A stretch of DNA of 64,000 nt, from positions 1,054,001 through 1,118,000 of the forward strand of contig NZ_JAUSUT010000001.1 of the NCBI RefSeq assembly GCF_030814215.1. Direction: 5' to 3'. The stretch's first letter is position 1, and each line of letters opens with the position of its first letter. A program made the position numbers and the translations under genes. This DNA comes from Amycolatopsis thermophila (GTDB lineage Bacteria > Actinomycetota > Actinomycetes > Mycobacteriales > Pseudonocardiaceae). Shown here piece by piece: positions 19,765 through 26,774 of this stretch. The notes beneath the pieces are model-generated. The model made no database searches, was not told the DNA's origin, and worked only from the letters and a program-made list of their open reading frames with translations.

Positions 19765-22029
19765 GTGCCGGCCCAGCACCCGCCGCAGACCAGTGGCCTC
19801 GACCCTCGGGTCGCCCGGCTCGCCGCGGTCGTCGAACGCCAGCAGCAGGAGATCGAACGGCTGCGGGCCGAACGGGACGGCGGGCTGCTGGTCCCGGTCG
19901 CGGAAGGGATTCTGGTCGAACGGCTTGGCTACTCCCCCGCCGAGGCCGCCGCCCACCTGACCGAACTGGCGGGCAAAACCGGCGTCACGGTGCCGGAACT
20001 GGCCGCCGACCTGATCGGCGGCGCGGTGCGGCCACCGCGGTCGTTCCCCGCCCGGTCCGACGAGATGCCGGATTTCGCGCGGCTGCCCGGCCGCGACGCG
20101 GAGGATGCGGCTCTGCTGGAGGAAGTCCGCCGCACCGCCGGAGCCGCTGCCGTCGCGCTGTGGCAGGTGCAGCCGGACGGCGCGCTCGGGCTCGCCGGGC
20201 ACACCGGTCTCGACCTCCTGGAGGCCAGCCGGTGGCGGCACCTGCCGGTGCTGATGGACTGCCTGCCGCAGCGGGCCGCCCGCGAACGGCGCCCGCACTG
20301 GGTACCGGACGCGGAAACCACACCCGGCCTGCCGCTGCTCGCGGACGATCTGGGCGGGGCCCGCGCGGTCGTCCCGGTGACCACCTCCCGCAGCATCGCC
20401 GGGGTGGTCGAGTTCGTCTGGCCCGCCCCGCTGCCCGGCTTCCCGCCGGAACGACGGCGGCAGCTCACCGCGCTCGCGGCCCTGTGCGGGCGGGAGATCG
20501 TGCTCAGCGCCCAGCCGGCCGGCACCCTGCCGTCGGTCGTGGGACTGCTGGACGCGGGCCTGTTCGCCCGGCCGCGCACCGACGAGTCCGGCCACGTGGT
20601 GGACTTCGAGATCGCCCAGGTCGGCGAGGACTTCGAGGACCCCGGCGGCCGCTCACCGCGGGAACTGGTCGGGCGCGGGATGACCCGGGTGTACCCGCTG
20701 CTGTGCGCCTACGGCCTCGGCGAGCGCGCGGTGGAGGTGCTGACCAGCGGCGCGTCCCGGCAGCTCGGCCCCATCCCGATGGTGACGCGCCGGGGCGACG
20801 CGGCCACACCGGCGATGGTGGACGTGCGGATCACGCGGTTCCTCGACGGCGTGCGGATCGGACTCACCATCGGGCACGACGAGCACCGGCTCGCGCAGCT
20901 GCTGCACAACCTGCAGCACATCGGGCGGCTGGGCAGCTGGGAGCACAGCGTCCTCACCGGCGAGATGACGTGGACCGAGCAGACCTTCGAGCTGTTCGGG
21001 CTGCCGCCGTCGGCGGGCCCGGTGTCGTGGGACGAGCTGTGCACCTACGTCCACCCCGACGACCTGCCGATCGTGCGCGCATTCCAGAACGCGCTGACGA
21101 CCCAGGAGGCCGCGACCGTGTTCCGGCTGATCCGGCCCGACGGCACGCTGCGCCAGATCCGCGCCCACGGCGAGCCGGTCACGTCCGAGACCGGCGAACT
21201 GGTCGCGGTGCGCGGGATCTACCAGGACCTGTCCGCCCAGTACCAGAGCCAGGTCGCGCTCACGGCGACGCGCGACCGGCTGGCCGACAGCGAACACGAG
21301 GCGCGGCAGCAGAACCGGATCGCGCGCGAGCTGCAGCAGGCGATCCTGCCGTCGTCGCGGCCGGTCGACATGAACGGCCTGTGCGTCGCGGTCCGTTACC
21401 GGCCGGCGGCGCAGGAACACAAGGTCGGCGGCGACTGGTACGACGCGACCGTGCTGCCGGACGGGCGGATCCTGCTGGTGATCGGCGACGTGGCCGGGCA
21501 CGGCATCGAAGCCGCGACCGGGATGGTCGCGTTGCGCAACGCGCTGCGCGGGCTGGCCGTCACCGGCGCCGGGCCCGGGCAGCTGCTGGAATGGCTCAAC
21601 ACCACCACGTTCACGGTGAACCGGGGCGTCACCGGCACCGCGTTGTGCGGTCTGTACGAGCCGGCCGACCGGACGTTGACGTGGGCCCGCGCCGGGCACC
21701 TGCCGCCGATGCTGGTGCGCGACGGCGTGGCCGAACAGCTGCCCCTGCCGCGCGGCATCCTGCTCGGAGCGCGGGCGGGCGTCCGGTTCGAGGAGTCGGT
21801 GCTGCGGCTGCGGCCGCGGGACACGCTGGTGCTGTTCACCGACGGGCTGATCGAACGGCGCGGGGTCCTGCTGGACGACAGCCTGGACCGGCTGGCCGCG
21901 GCCGCCTGCCGGTCGGGGACGGACGTCGAGGGGATCAGCGACAAGCTCCTGGCCGAGGCGACGTCCGACACCGAGGACGATTCGTGCCTGATCGTGATCC
22001 GCGTGCCGGATCCCGTCACATCCGCGTGA
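19765..22029 (+). CDS. ANTAR-GAF-PAS-SpoIIE serine phosphatase
   Basis: This 754-residue PP2C-type phosphatase is predicted to start at GTG 19765, which has GAGGGG seven bases upstream; earlier in-frame codons would run back over the start of the divergent kinase. Residues about 15-95 resemble an ANTAR RNA-binding domain (AEGILVERLGYSPAEAAAHL). A GAF-like domain (about 105-270) follows. A PAS domain (about 395-510) contains WTEQTFELFGLP and YVHPDDL. The SpoIIE domain (about 545-750) has GGDWYDA, VIGDVAGHGIEAA and LFTDGLIERR. Such enzymes dephosphorylate STAS antagonists to release sigma factors. The adjacent STAS protein is the natural substrate candidate. Confidence 0.9.
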   Translation: MPAQHPPQTSGLDPRVARLAAVVERQQQEIERLRAERDGGLLVPVAEGILVERLGYSPAEAAAHLTELAGKTGVTVPELAADLIGGAVRPPRSFPARSDEMPDFARLPGRDAEDAALLEEVRRTAGAAAVALWQVQPDGALGLAGHTGLDLLEASRWRHLPVLMDCLPQRAARERRPHWVPDAETTPGLPLLADDLGGARAVVPVTTSRSIAGVVEFVWPAPLPGFPPERRRQLTALAALCGREIVLSAQPAGTLPSVVGLLDAGLFARPRTDESGHVVDFEIAQVGEDFEDPGGRSPRELVGRGMTRVYPLLCAYGLGERAVEVLTSGASRQLGPIPMVTRRGDAATPAMVDVRITRFLDGVRIGLTIGHDEHRLAQLLHNLQHIGRLGSWEHSVLTGEMTWTEQTFELFGLPPSAGPVSWDELCTYVHPDDLPIVRAFQNALTTQEAATVFRLIRPDGTLRQIRAHGEPVTSETGELVAVRGIYQDLSAQYQSQVALTATRDRLADSEHEARQQNRIARELQQAILPSSRPVDMNGLCVAVRYRPAAQEHKVGGDWYDATVLPDGRILLVIGDVAGHGIEAATGMVALRNALRGLAVTGAGPGQLLEWLNTTTFTVNRGVTGTALCGLYEPADRTLTWARAGHLPPMLVRDGVAEQLPLPRGILLGARAGVRFEESVLRLRPRDTLVLFTDGLIERRGVLLDDSLDRLAAAACRSGTDVEGISDKLLAEATSDTEDDSCLIVIRVPDPVTSA

Positions 22030-22048
22030 CGGGATGCGTCAGAGCGGT

Positions 22049-22918
22049 ATGAACGACAACGAGTGGCTGGCCGGGCAGTTCGACGCACACCGGGGGCACC
22101 TGCGTGCGGTGGCGTACCGGATGCTGGGTTCCCTCGCCGAGGCCGACGACGCCGTGCAGGAGGCGTGGCTGAAGCTGAGCCGCGCCGACGCCGGTGACGT
22201 GCGGAACCTGGGCGGGTGGCTGACGACCGTGGTGGGCCGGGTGTGCCTGGACATGCTGCGGTCGCGCACGTCGCGGCGCGAGGAGTTCCCGGAGCGGATG
22301 CCGGACCCGATCATCGACGACGGGAGCGGTTCGCACCCCGAGCACCAGGCCCTGATCGCCGACTCGGTCGGGCTCGCGCTGCTCGTCGTGCTCGACACGC
22401 TGGACCCCGCCGAGCGGCTGGCGCTCGTGCTGCACGACATGTTCGCCCTGCCGTTCGACGAGATCGCGCCGATCGTGGACCGGACCCCGGCGGCGGCCCG
22501 TCAGCTGGCGAGCCGGGCACGGCGCCGGGTGCAGGGCGCGCCGACGGTGCCGGACAGCGACGTGAGCCGTCAGCGGGAGGTCGTGAACGCGTTCTTCGCG
22601 GCGGCGCGGGACGGCGATTTCGCGGCGCTGGTGGCGGTGCTCGACCCGGACGTCGTGCTGCGGTCCGAGTCGCCAACCCTGCCGGCCGGAGCAGCGCGAG
22701 TGGTGCGCGGCGCGGAGGCCGTGGCCGGTCAGGCGCTCCTGTTCCGCGGGACGGGCGCGGGCGGCGTGCCGGTCCCGGTGCTGGTGAACGGCGTCGCCGG
22801 ACAACTCGTGACACGCGACGGCAAGCCCCAGACGCTGTTCGCGTTCACGGTCGTGGACAACCGCATCGCGGCGATCGACATCATCTCCGCCCCGGACCGG
22901 CTGGCCGACCTGTGGTGA
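22049..22918 (+). CDS. sigJ: ECF sigma factor, SigJ-like (ECF41 type) with SnoaL-like tail
   Basis: This 289-residue sigma factor has region 2 at about 8-75 (HLRAVAYRMLGSLAEADDAV, then QEAWLKL), region 4 at about 105-165 (LDTLDPAERLALVLHDMF, then LPFDEIAPIVDRTPAAARQL), and a C-terminal NTF2/SnoaL-like domain at about 175-289. That extra domain, with VVNAFFAAARDGDFAALVAV, is the mark of SigJ/ECF41 proteins, in which it takes the place of an anti-sigma factor. ATG 22049 is preferred over 22034 because it has a GAGCGG upstream. It follows the SpoIIE phosphatase by 19 bases and may share its transcript. Confidence 0.9.
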   Translation: MNDNEWLAGQFDAHRGHLRAVAYRMLGSLAEADDAVQEAWLKLSRADAGDVRNLGGWLTTVVGRVCLDMLRSRTSRREEFPERMPDPIIDDGSGSHPEHQALIADSVGLALLVVLDTLDPAERLALVLHDMFALPFDEIAPIVDRTPAAARQLASRARRRVQGAPTVPDSDVSRQREVVNAFFAAARDGDFAALVAVLDPDVVLRSESPTLPAGAARVVRGAEAVAGQALLFRGTGAGGVPVPVLVNGVAGQLVTRDGKPQTLFAFTVVDNRIAAIDIISAPDRLADLW

Positions 22919-22924
22919 ATGCGC

Positions 22925-23569
22925 CTACGGCGCCGAACGGTCACCTCGGGTGGTTCCGACCAGCGCGGCGACCTCCGCCGCCGTCCAGAATCCCGCCACT
23001 CCGCGCAGCCCGGCCAGGTACCGCACCACCTCCCGGGCCGCCCACCCGTGCGCCTCCCGCAAGCCCTCGGCCAGCATCCGCAAGTACACCGCCGCCGGGG
23101 GGTTCCACCGCACCTCGTCCGCCGACCAGGGCGCGGTGAACGTCAGCACCGGGAAACCGTCCCGGTCCCCGACGTGCAGCAGCGTCTCGTACCGTCCCGG
23201 CCCCAGCTGGTCGCGCCCGGTTTCCAGCACCTTCGTCAGGTCCAGGTCCCCTCGGGGATCGCGGTACATCTCCTGCGCCGCCAGGTCGGAGAACTGCCCC
23301 GCGGTCATCAGGTACGCCCGCCCGGCCGTGGTCCCCGGCAGCGCCGGGTCGTAGAACGCTCGTCCGCCGCCCCACGTCGCCGATTCCGTCGCGAAGTACA
23401 CCGCGCCAGGCATGCAGTGGGGCGCGATCTTCAGCGGTGGACTCGCATCCCGGCAGCCGGGGCACGCGCGCTGCCCACCTGGTGGCGTGCCGCCCTCCAG
23501 GTAGTACCGCAGGCGTTCCGCGTGCAGGTTGGAGCCGTACCCGACGTACCAAACCGACCCGACCACCAC
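22925..23569 (-). CDS. Gamma-glutamylcyclotransferase-like protein
   Basis: This 214-residue protein opens with VWYVGYGSNLHAERL, the glycine-loop motif YGSN of the GGCT-like fold that binds gamma-glutamyl substrates. Homologues in actinobacteria are sometimes misnamed histone deacetylase. The rest contains a CPGC pair (residues about 37-40), RAYLMTAGQF and a C-terminal helical part (YLRMLAEGLREAHG). A general acid Glu is expected mid-domain, and several candidates exist (for example in TESATWGG). The start is one of two adjacent GTG codons (23569 or 23566). The role is unknown. It converges with the sigJ gene with only 6 bases between the stops. Confidence 0.7.
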   Translation of the reverse strand: MVVGSVWYVGYGSNLHAERLRYYLEGGTPPGGQRACPGCRDASPPLKIAPHCMPGAVYFATESATWGGGRAFYDPALPGTTAGRAYLMTAGQFSDLAAQEMYRDPRGDLDLTKVLETGRDQLGPGRYETLLHVGDRDGFPVLTFTAPWSADEVRWNPPAAVYLRMLAEGLREAHGWAAREVVRYLAGLRGVAGFWTAAEVAALVGTTRGDRSAP

Positions 23570-23667
23570 CCGATTTTGTCGAAGTTTTTCCTACCCCGCA
23601 GGGTGTTGTAGCGCCCAGAACCGTCTGCGAGGATTGACCGCCTTCGCGAACGGAGGGAGATCGGAAA

Positions 23668-24075
23668 ATGGCTTCGCGACTCAACCCGTACATCAGTTTC
23701 GCGGGCAACGCACGGCAGGCGATCGAGTTCTACCAGCAGGTCTTCGGCGGCCAGATGAACGTCAACAGCTACGGCGACTTCGGCGGCGGCGAAGGCGTGG
23801 ACCCCAACAAGGTCATGCACGGTCAGCTGGAAACCGACCGCGGTTTCACGCTCATGGTCTCCGACGTCCCACCCGGCATGGACCACCAGCCCGGCAACAC
23901 CATGTCGGTCAGCCTGTCCGGCGACGACGCCGCCGAACTGCGCGGCTACTGGGACAAGCTGTCCGAGGGCGGCACCGTCACCGTTCCGCTGGAGAAGCAG
24001 ATGTGGGGCGACGAGTTCGGCGCGTGCCTGGACCGGTTCGGCGTCTCGTGGATGGTCAACATCTCACAGAGCTGA
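23668..24075 (+). CDS. VOC family protein, PhnB/glyoxalase-like
   Basis: This 135-residue vicinal-oxygen-chelate protein has a good GGAGGGAG ribosome-binding site. It has the typical PhnB-like layout: RLNPYISFAGNARQAIEFYQ, then QVFGGQMNVNSYGDFG, and a C-terminal WGDEFGACLDRFGVSWMVN strand pair. PhnB-like proteins bind a metal or have lost it; the second-half Glu/Asp are partly kept, while the HLxV/HxxL metal motif is not obvious. Its substrate is unknown. It precedes the thiolase-crotonase fusion by 34 bases on the same strand and may be cotranscribed. Confidence 0.85.
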   Translation: MASRLNPYISFAGNARQAIEFYQQVFGGQMNVNSYGDFGGGEGVDPNKVMHGQLETDRGFTLMVSDVPPGMDHQPGNTMSVSLSGDDAAELRGYWDKLSEGGTVTVPLEKQMWGDEFGACLDRFGVSWMVNISQS

Positions 24076-24109
24076 TGATCGGGAGCACGCCGCCGGGTTA
24101 CCGTTCGGT

Positions 24110-26458
24110 ATGACCTCTCTCGATCACCGGACACCGGTCCTCGTCGGTGTCGGGCAGGCGTCCGAGCGCATCGACGAGCCCGGCTATCGCGGGCTGTCCG
24201 CGGTCGACCTCGCGGCCGCGGCGGCCCGCGACGCGCTGGCCGACACGGGTGCCGACCCGGCCCGCACCGCGCAGGCCGTGGACACCGTCGCCGCCACCCG
24301 CCAGTTCGAGATCTCCACCCCGATCTCGCACTCCCCGCTGGGCCGCTCCGACAACTTCCCCCGCTCCGTCGCGAACCGCCTCGGCGCCGCGCCCGCCCGC
24401 GCGATCCTCGAGGTCACCGGTGGCCAGTCGCCCCAGCACCTGGTCACCGAGCTGGCCGCCACGATCGCCGGCGGCGGCGCCGAGGTCGCGCTCGTCTTCG
24501 GCGCCGAGGCCATCTCCACCGCCCGCCACCTCGCGCAGGCCGACGACAAGCCGGACTTCACCGAGCACGTCGACGGCGACCTCGAGGACCGCGGGTTCGG
24601 ACTGCAGGGCCTGGCCAACCGCCAGATGCTGGCCCACGGCCTGATCGAGCCGACCAGCCAGTACGCGCTGTTCGACAACGCCCGCCGCGCCCGCCTCGGC
24701 CTGTCCCGCGACGAGTACGCCCTGGCCATGGGTGAGCTGTTCGCGCCGTTCACGAAGGTCGCCGCCGCGAACCCGCACGCCGCCGCGCCGGTCGAGCGGG
24801 ACGCGCGCGAGCTGGCGACCCCGTCCGAGCGCAACCGCCCGATCGCCGACCCGTACACCCGCTTCCTGGTGGCCCGGGAGCAGGTCAACCAGGGTGCCGC
24901 GGTGCTGCTCATGTCGGTCGGCAAGGCCCGCGAGCTGGGCGTGCCCGAAGAGAAGTGGGTGTTCCTGCACGGCCACTGCGACCTGCAGGAACAGCCGCTG
25001 CTGGAGCGGACGGACCTCAGCTCCTGTCCCGCCGCGGTGCTGGCCGTCCGGCACGCGCTGGACACCGCCGGCATCGGCGTCGCCGACCTGGCCACCCTCG
25101 ACCTCTACAGCTGCTTCCCGATCGCCGTCTTCGCAGTGTGCGACGGCCTGGGCCTGGCGCCCGACGACCCGCGCGGCCTCACCGTCACCGGCGGCCTGCC
25201 GTTCTTCGGCGGCCCGGGCAACAACTACTCGATGCACGCGATCGCCGAGACCGTCGTGCGGCTGCGCGCCCGGCCGGGCGCGTTCGGCCTGGTCGGCGCC
25301 AACGGCGGCACGTTGTCCAAGTACTCCGCCGGGGTCTACTCGACCACTCCCGCCGAGTGGCGAACGAGCCGCGACGCCGAGCTGCAGTCCGAGCTGGACG
25401 CCCGCCCGACGGTGCCGAACGCACTGCACCCGGATGGCTGGGCGACCGTGGAGACGTACACGGTGCAGCACGCGGCCGGTACCGGTGTCGTGGTCGGCAG
25501 GCTGGACGACGGCCGCCGGTTCCTCGCGTCCACGCAGGACGAGGAGATGCTCGACCGGTTGCTCGAGGGCGAACCGATCGGCGGCAAGGTGTACGTGCGC
25601 TCGTTCGGTTTCGGCAACCGGGTCACGGCGACCGCCGAGCGGATGGACGAGCTGTTCCCGCCGCGCGCGCCCGGGTTCCGCGAGGACTACGAGCACGTGC
25701 GCGTCCGCCGGGACGGGCACCTGCTGGAGGTCACCATCGACCGCCCGGAGAGCCGCAACAGCCTGCACCCGCCGGCCAACGCCGAGCTCGACGAGATCTT
25801 CGACGCCTACTTCGCCGACCCCGACCTGTGGGTCGCGATCATCACCGGCGCCGGGGACAAGGCGTTCTCCGCGGGCAACGACCTGGTGTACTCGGCGAGC
25901 GGGAAACCGGTGTGGGTGCCCAAGAACGGGTTCGCCGGGCTCACCAGCCGCGAGTCGCTGCCCAAACCGGTGATCGCCGCGGTGAACGGGTTCGCGCTCG
26001 GCGGTGGCTGCGAGATCGCGCTGGCCTGCCACCTCGTGGTCGCCGACGAGACCGCGCAGTTCGGCCTGCCCGAGGTGCGGGTCGGCCTGGTGGCTGCCGC
26101 CGGCGGCCTGGTCCGGCTGCCGCGCACGGTGCCGCCGAAGGTCGCCAACGACATGGTCCTCACCGGCCGCAGGCTGAGCGCGGCCGAGGCCGAGTCCTAC
26201 GGCCTGGTCAGCCGCGTCGTCCCGGCCGGTCAGGCGCTGACGGCCGCGCGCGAGGTGGCGGCCGCGATCCTGGAGGGCTCGCCCACCTCGGTGCGCACGT
26301 CCCTGCGGATGATGGCGGAGGCGGACGCGATCGCGGACACCGTCGAGGCCGCCCGGTACCCCTCCCCCGCGCTGGACGACCTCCTCGTCAGCCAGGACGC
26401 GTTCGAAGGACCGGCCGCGTTCGCCCAGAAACGGAAACCGGTGTGGCGAAACCGCTGA
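24110..26458 (+). CDS. Thiolase-like / enoyl-CoA hydratase fusion protein
   Basis: This 782-residue protein joins two acyl-CoA enzymes. Residues about 8-400 are thiolase-fold, of the SCP2-thiolase-like acetyl-CoA acetyltransferase subgroup; where classical thiolases have the nucleophilic Cys this one reads EVTGGQSPQH (residues 101-110), and FFGGPGNNYSMHA replaces the GHP motif. Residues about 420-520 look like an OB-fold. From about 535 there is a full crotonase domain with both oxyanion loops, GDKAFSAGNDL and FALGGGCEIALACHL, and PEVRVGLVAAAGG. In many genomes the two parts are separate neighbouring genes. Likely role: a hydratase step coupled to a non-decarboxylating C-C lyase or an inactive scaffold, in beta-oxidation. 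No frameshift separates the halves. Confidence 0.82.
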   Translation: MTSLDHRTPVLVGVGQASERIDEPGYRGLSAVDLAAAAARDALADTGADPARTAQAVDTVAATRQFEISTPISHSPLGRSDNFPRSVANRLGAAPARAILEVTGGQSPQHLVTELAATIAGGGAEVALVFGAEAISTARHLAQADDKPDFTEHVDGDLEDRGFGLQGLANRQMLAHGLIEPTSQYALFDNARRARLGLSRDEYALAMGELFAPFTKVAAANPHAAAPVERDARELATPSERNRPIADPYTRFLVAREQVNQGAAVLLMSVGKARELGVPEEKWVFLHGHCDLQEQPLLERTDLSSCPAAVLAVRHALDTAGIGVADLATLDLYSCFPIAVFAVCDGLGLAPDDPRGLTVTGGLPFFGGPGNNYSMHAIAETVVRLRARPGAFGLVGANGGTLSKYSAGVYSTTPAEWRTSRDAELQSELDARPTVPNALHPDGWATVETYTVQHAAGTGVVVGRLDDGRRFLASTQDEEMLDRLLEGEPIGGKVYVRSFGFGNRVTATAERMDELFPPRAPGFREDYEHVRVRRDGHLLEVTIDRPESRNSLHPPANAELDEIFDAYFADPDLWVAIITGAGDKAFSAGNDLVYSASGKPVWVPKNGFAGLTSRESLPKPVIAAVNGFALGGGCEIALACHLVVADETAQFGLPEVRVGLVAAAGGLVRLPRTVPPKVANDMVLTGRRLSAAEAESYGLVSRVVPAGQALTAAREVAAAILEGSPTSVRTSLRMMAEADAIADTVEAARYPSPALDDLLVSQDAFEGPAAFAQKRKPVWRNR

Positions 26459-26599
26459 CTCCGGCGCTCCCGCCCCGGACGTGGTGAGCCGCCGCGTTCC
26501 GCCGCCGTGACCGGGTGTCCGGCGGCGGGCGCGGCCGGGCACCACGTTCAGGGGTCGTTCGTCCCGGGGAAATGCCCTTCCCGCCCTTTCCGGCCGCCG

Positions 26600-26672
26600 C
26601 GCCCCGGCTCAGAATCGAACACGGCTTTTCCTTTTCCGGAAACCGTTTCGAGAATTCCTTTCGGGAGGCGAG
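26600..26672 (+). promoter_or_regulatory. AT-richer promoter region with TTTCCGGAAA palindrome
   Basis: The stretch just before the 33-residue peptide gene is clearly lower in GC than its surroundings and is free of long frames. It contains the perfect 10-base palindrome TTTCCGGAAA at 26633-26642 and ends in a strong TCGGGAGGCGAG ribosome-binding site immediately before ATG 26673. It most likely holds the promoter of the peptide/LanB unit. No exact -35/-10 pair is asserted. Confidence 0.5.
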
Positions 26673-26774
26673 ATGGCGGTGCCGTCGACCGTGCGCCCGC
26701 GGGAGGGGACCGCGCCGATGCGGGATTTCGCGTCCGGCTGCCACGGCGTGGTGCGCGGAGGGGGTGGGTTGTGA
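26673..26774 (+). CDS. 33-residue peptide, candidate RiPP precursor or scaffold peptide
   Basis: This short gene encodes 33 residues from ATG 26673 with a strong GGGAGG site five bases upstream. Its TGA (26772-26774) shares the A with the ATG of the LanB-like gene (TGATG), the classic sign of translational coupling. The N-terminal half is a possible leader (prolines, arginines, Ser5, Thr6, Thr13). The C-terminal half reads MRDFASGCHGVVRGGGGL, with Ser21, Cys23, His24 and a glycine tail. An internal ATG at 26718, with GGAGGGG upstream, could make an 18-residue form. Peptides beside stand-alone LanB proteins serve as modification substrates. I do not recognise the core; the function is inferred from position only. 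Confidence 0.55.
   Translation: MAVPSTVRPREGTAPMRDFASGCHGVVRGGGGL

Noticed and set aside
22925-23569. Histone deacetylase name for this protein
   Set aside because: No deacetylase metal motifs; the N-terminal YGSN loop points to the GGCT fold instead.
26507-26773. Upstream extension of the LanB-like protein to 864 residues
   Set aside because: It runs through an AT-richer promoter-like stretch without domain content, and the peptide gene with a strong ribosome-binding site ends on ATG 26774.
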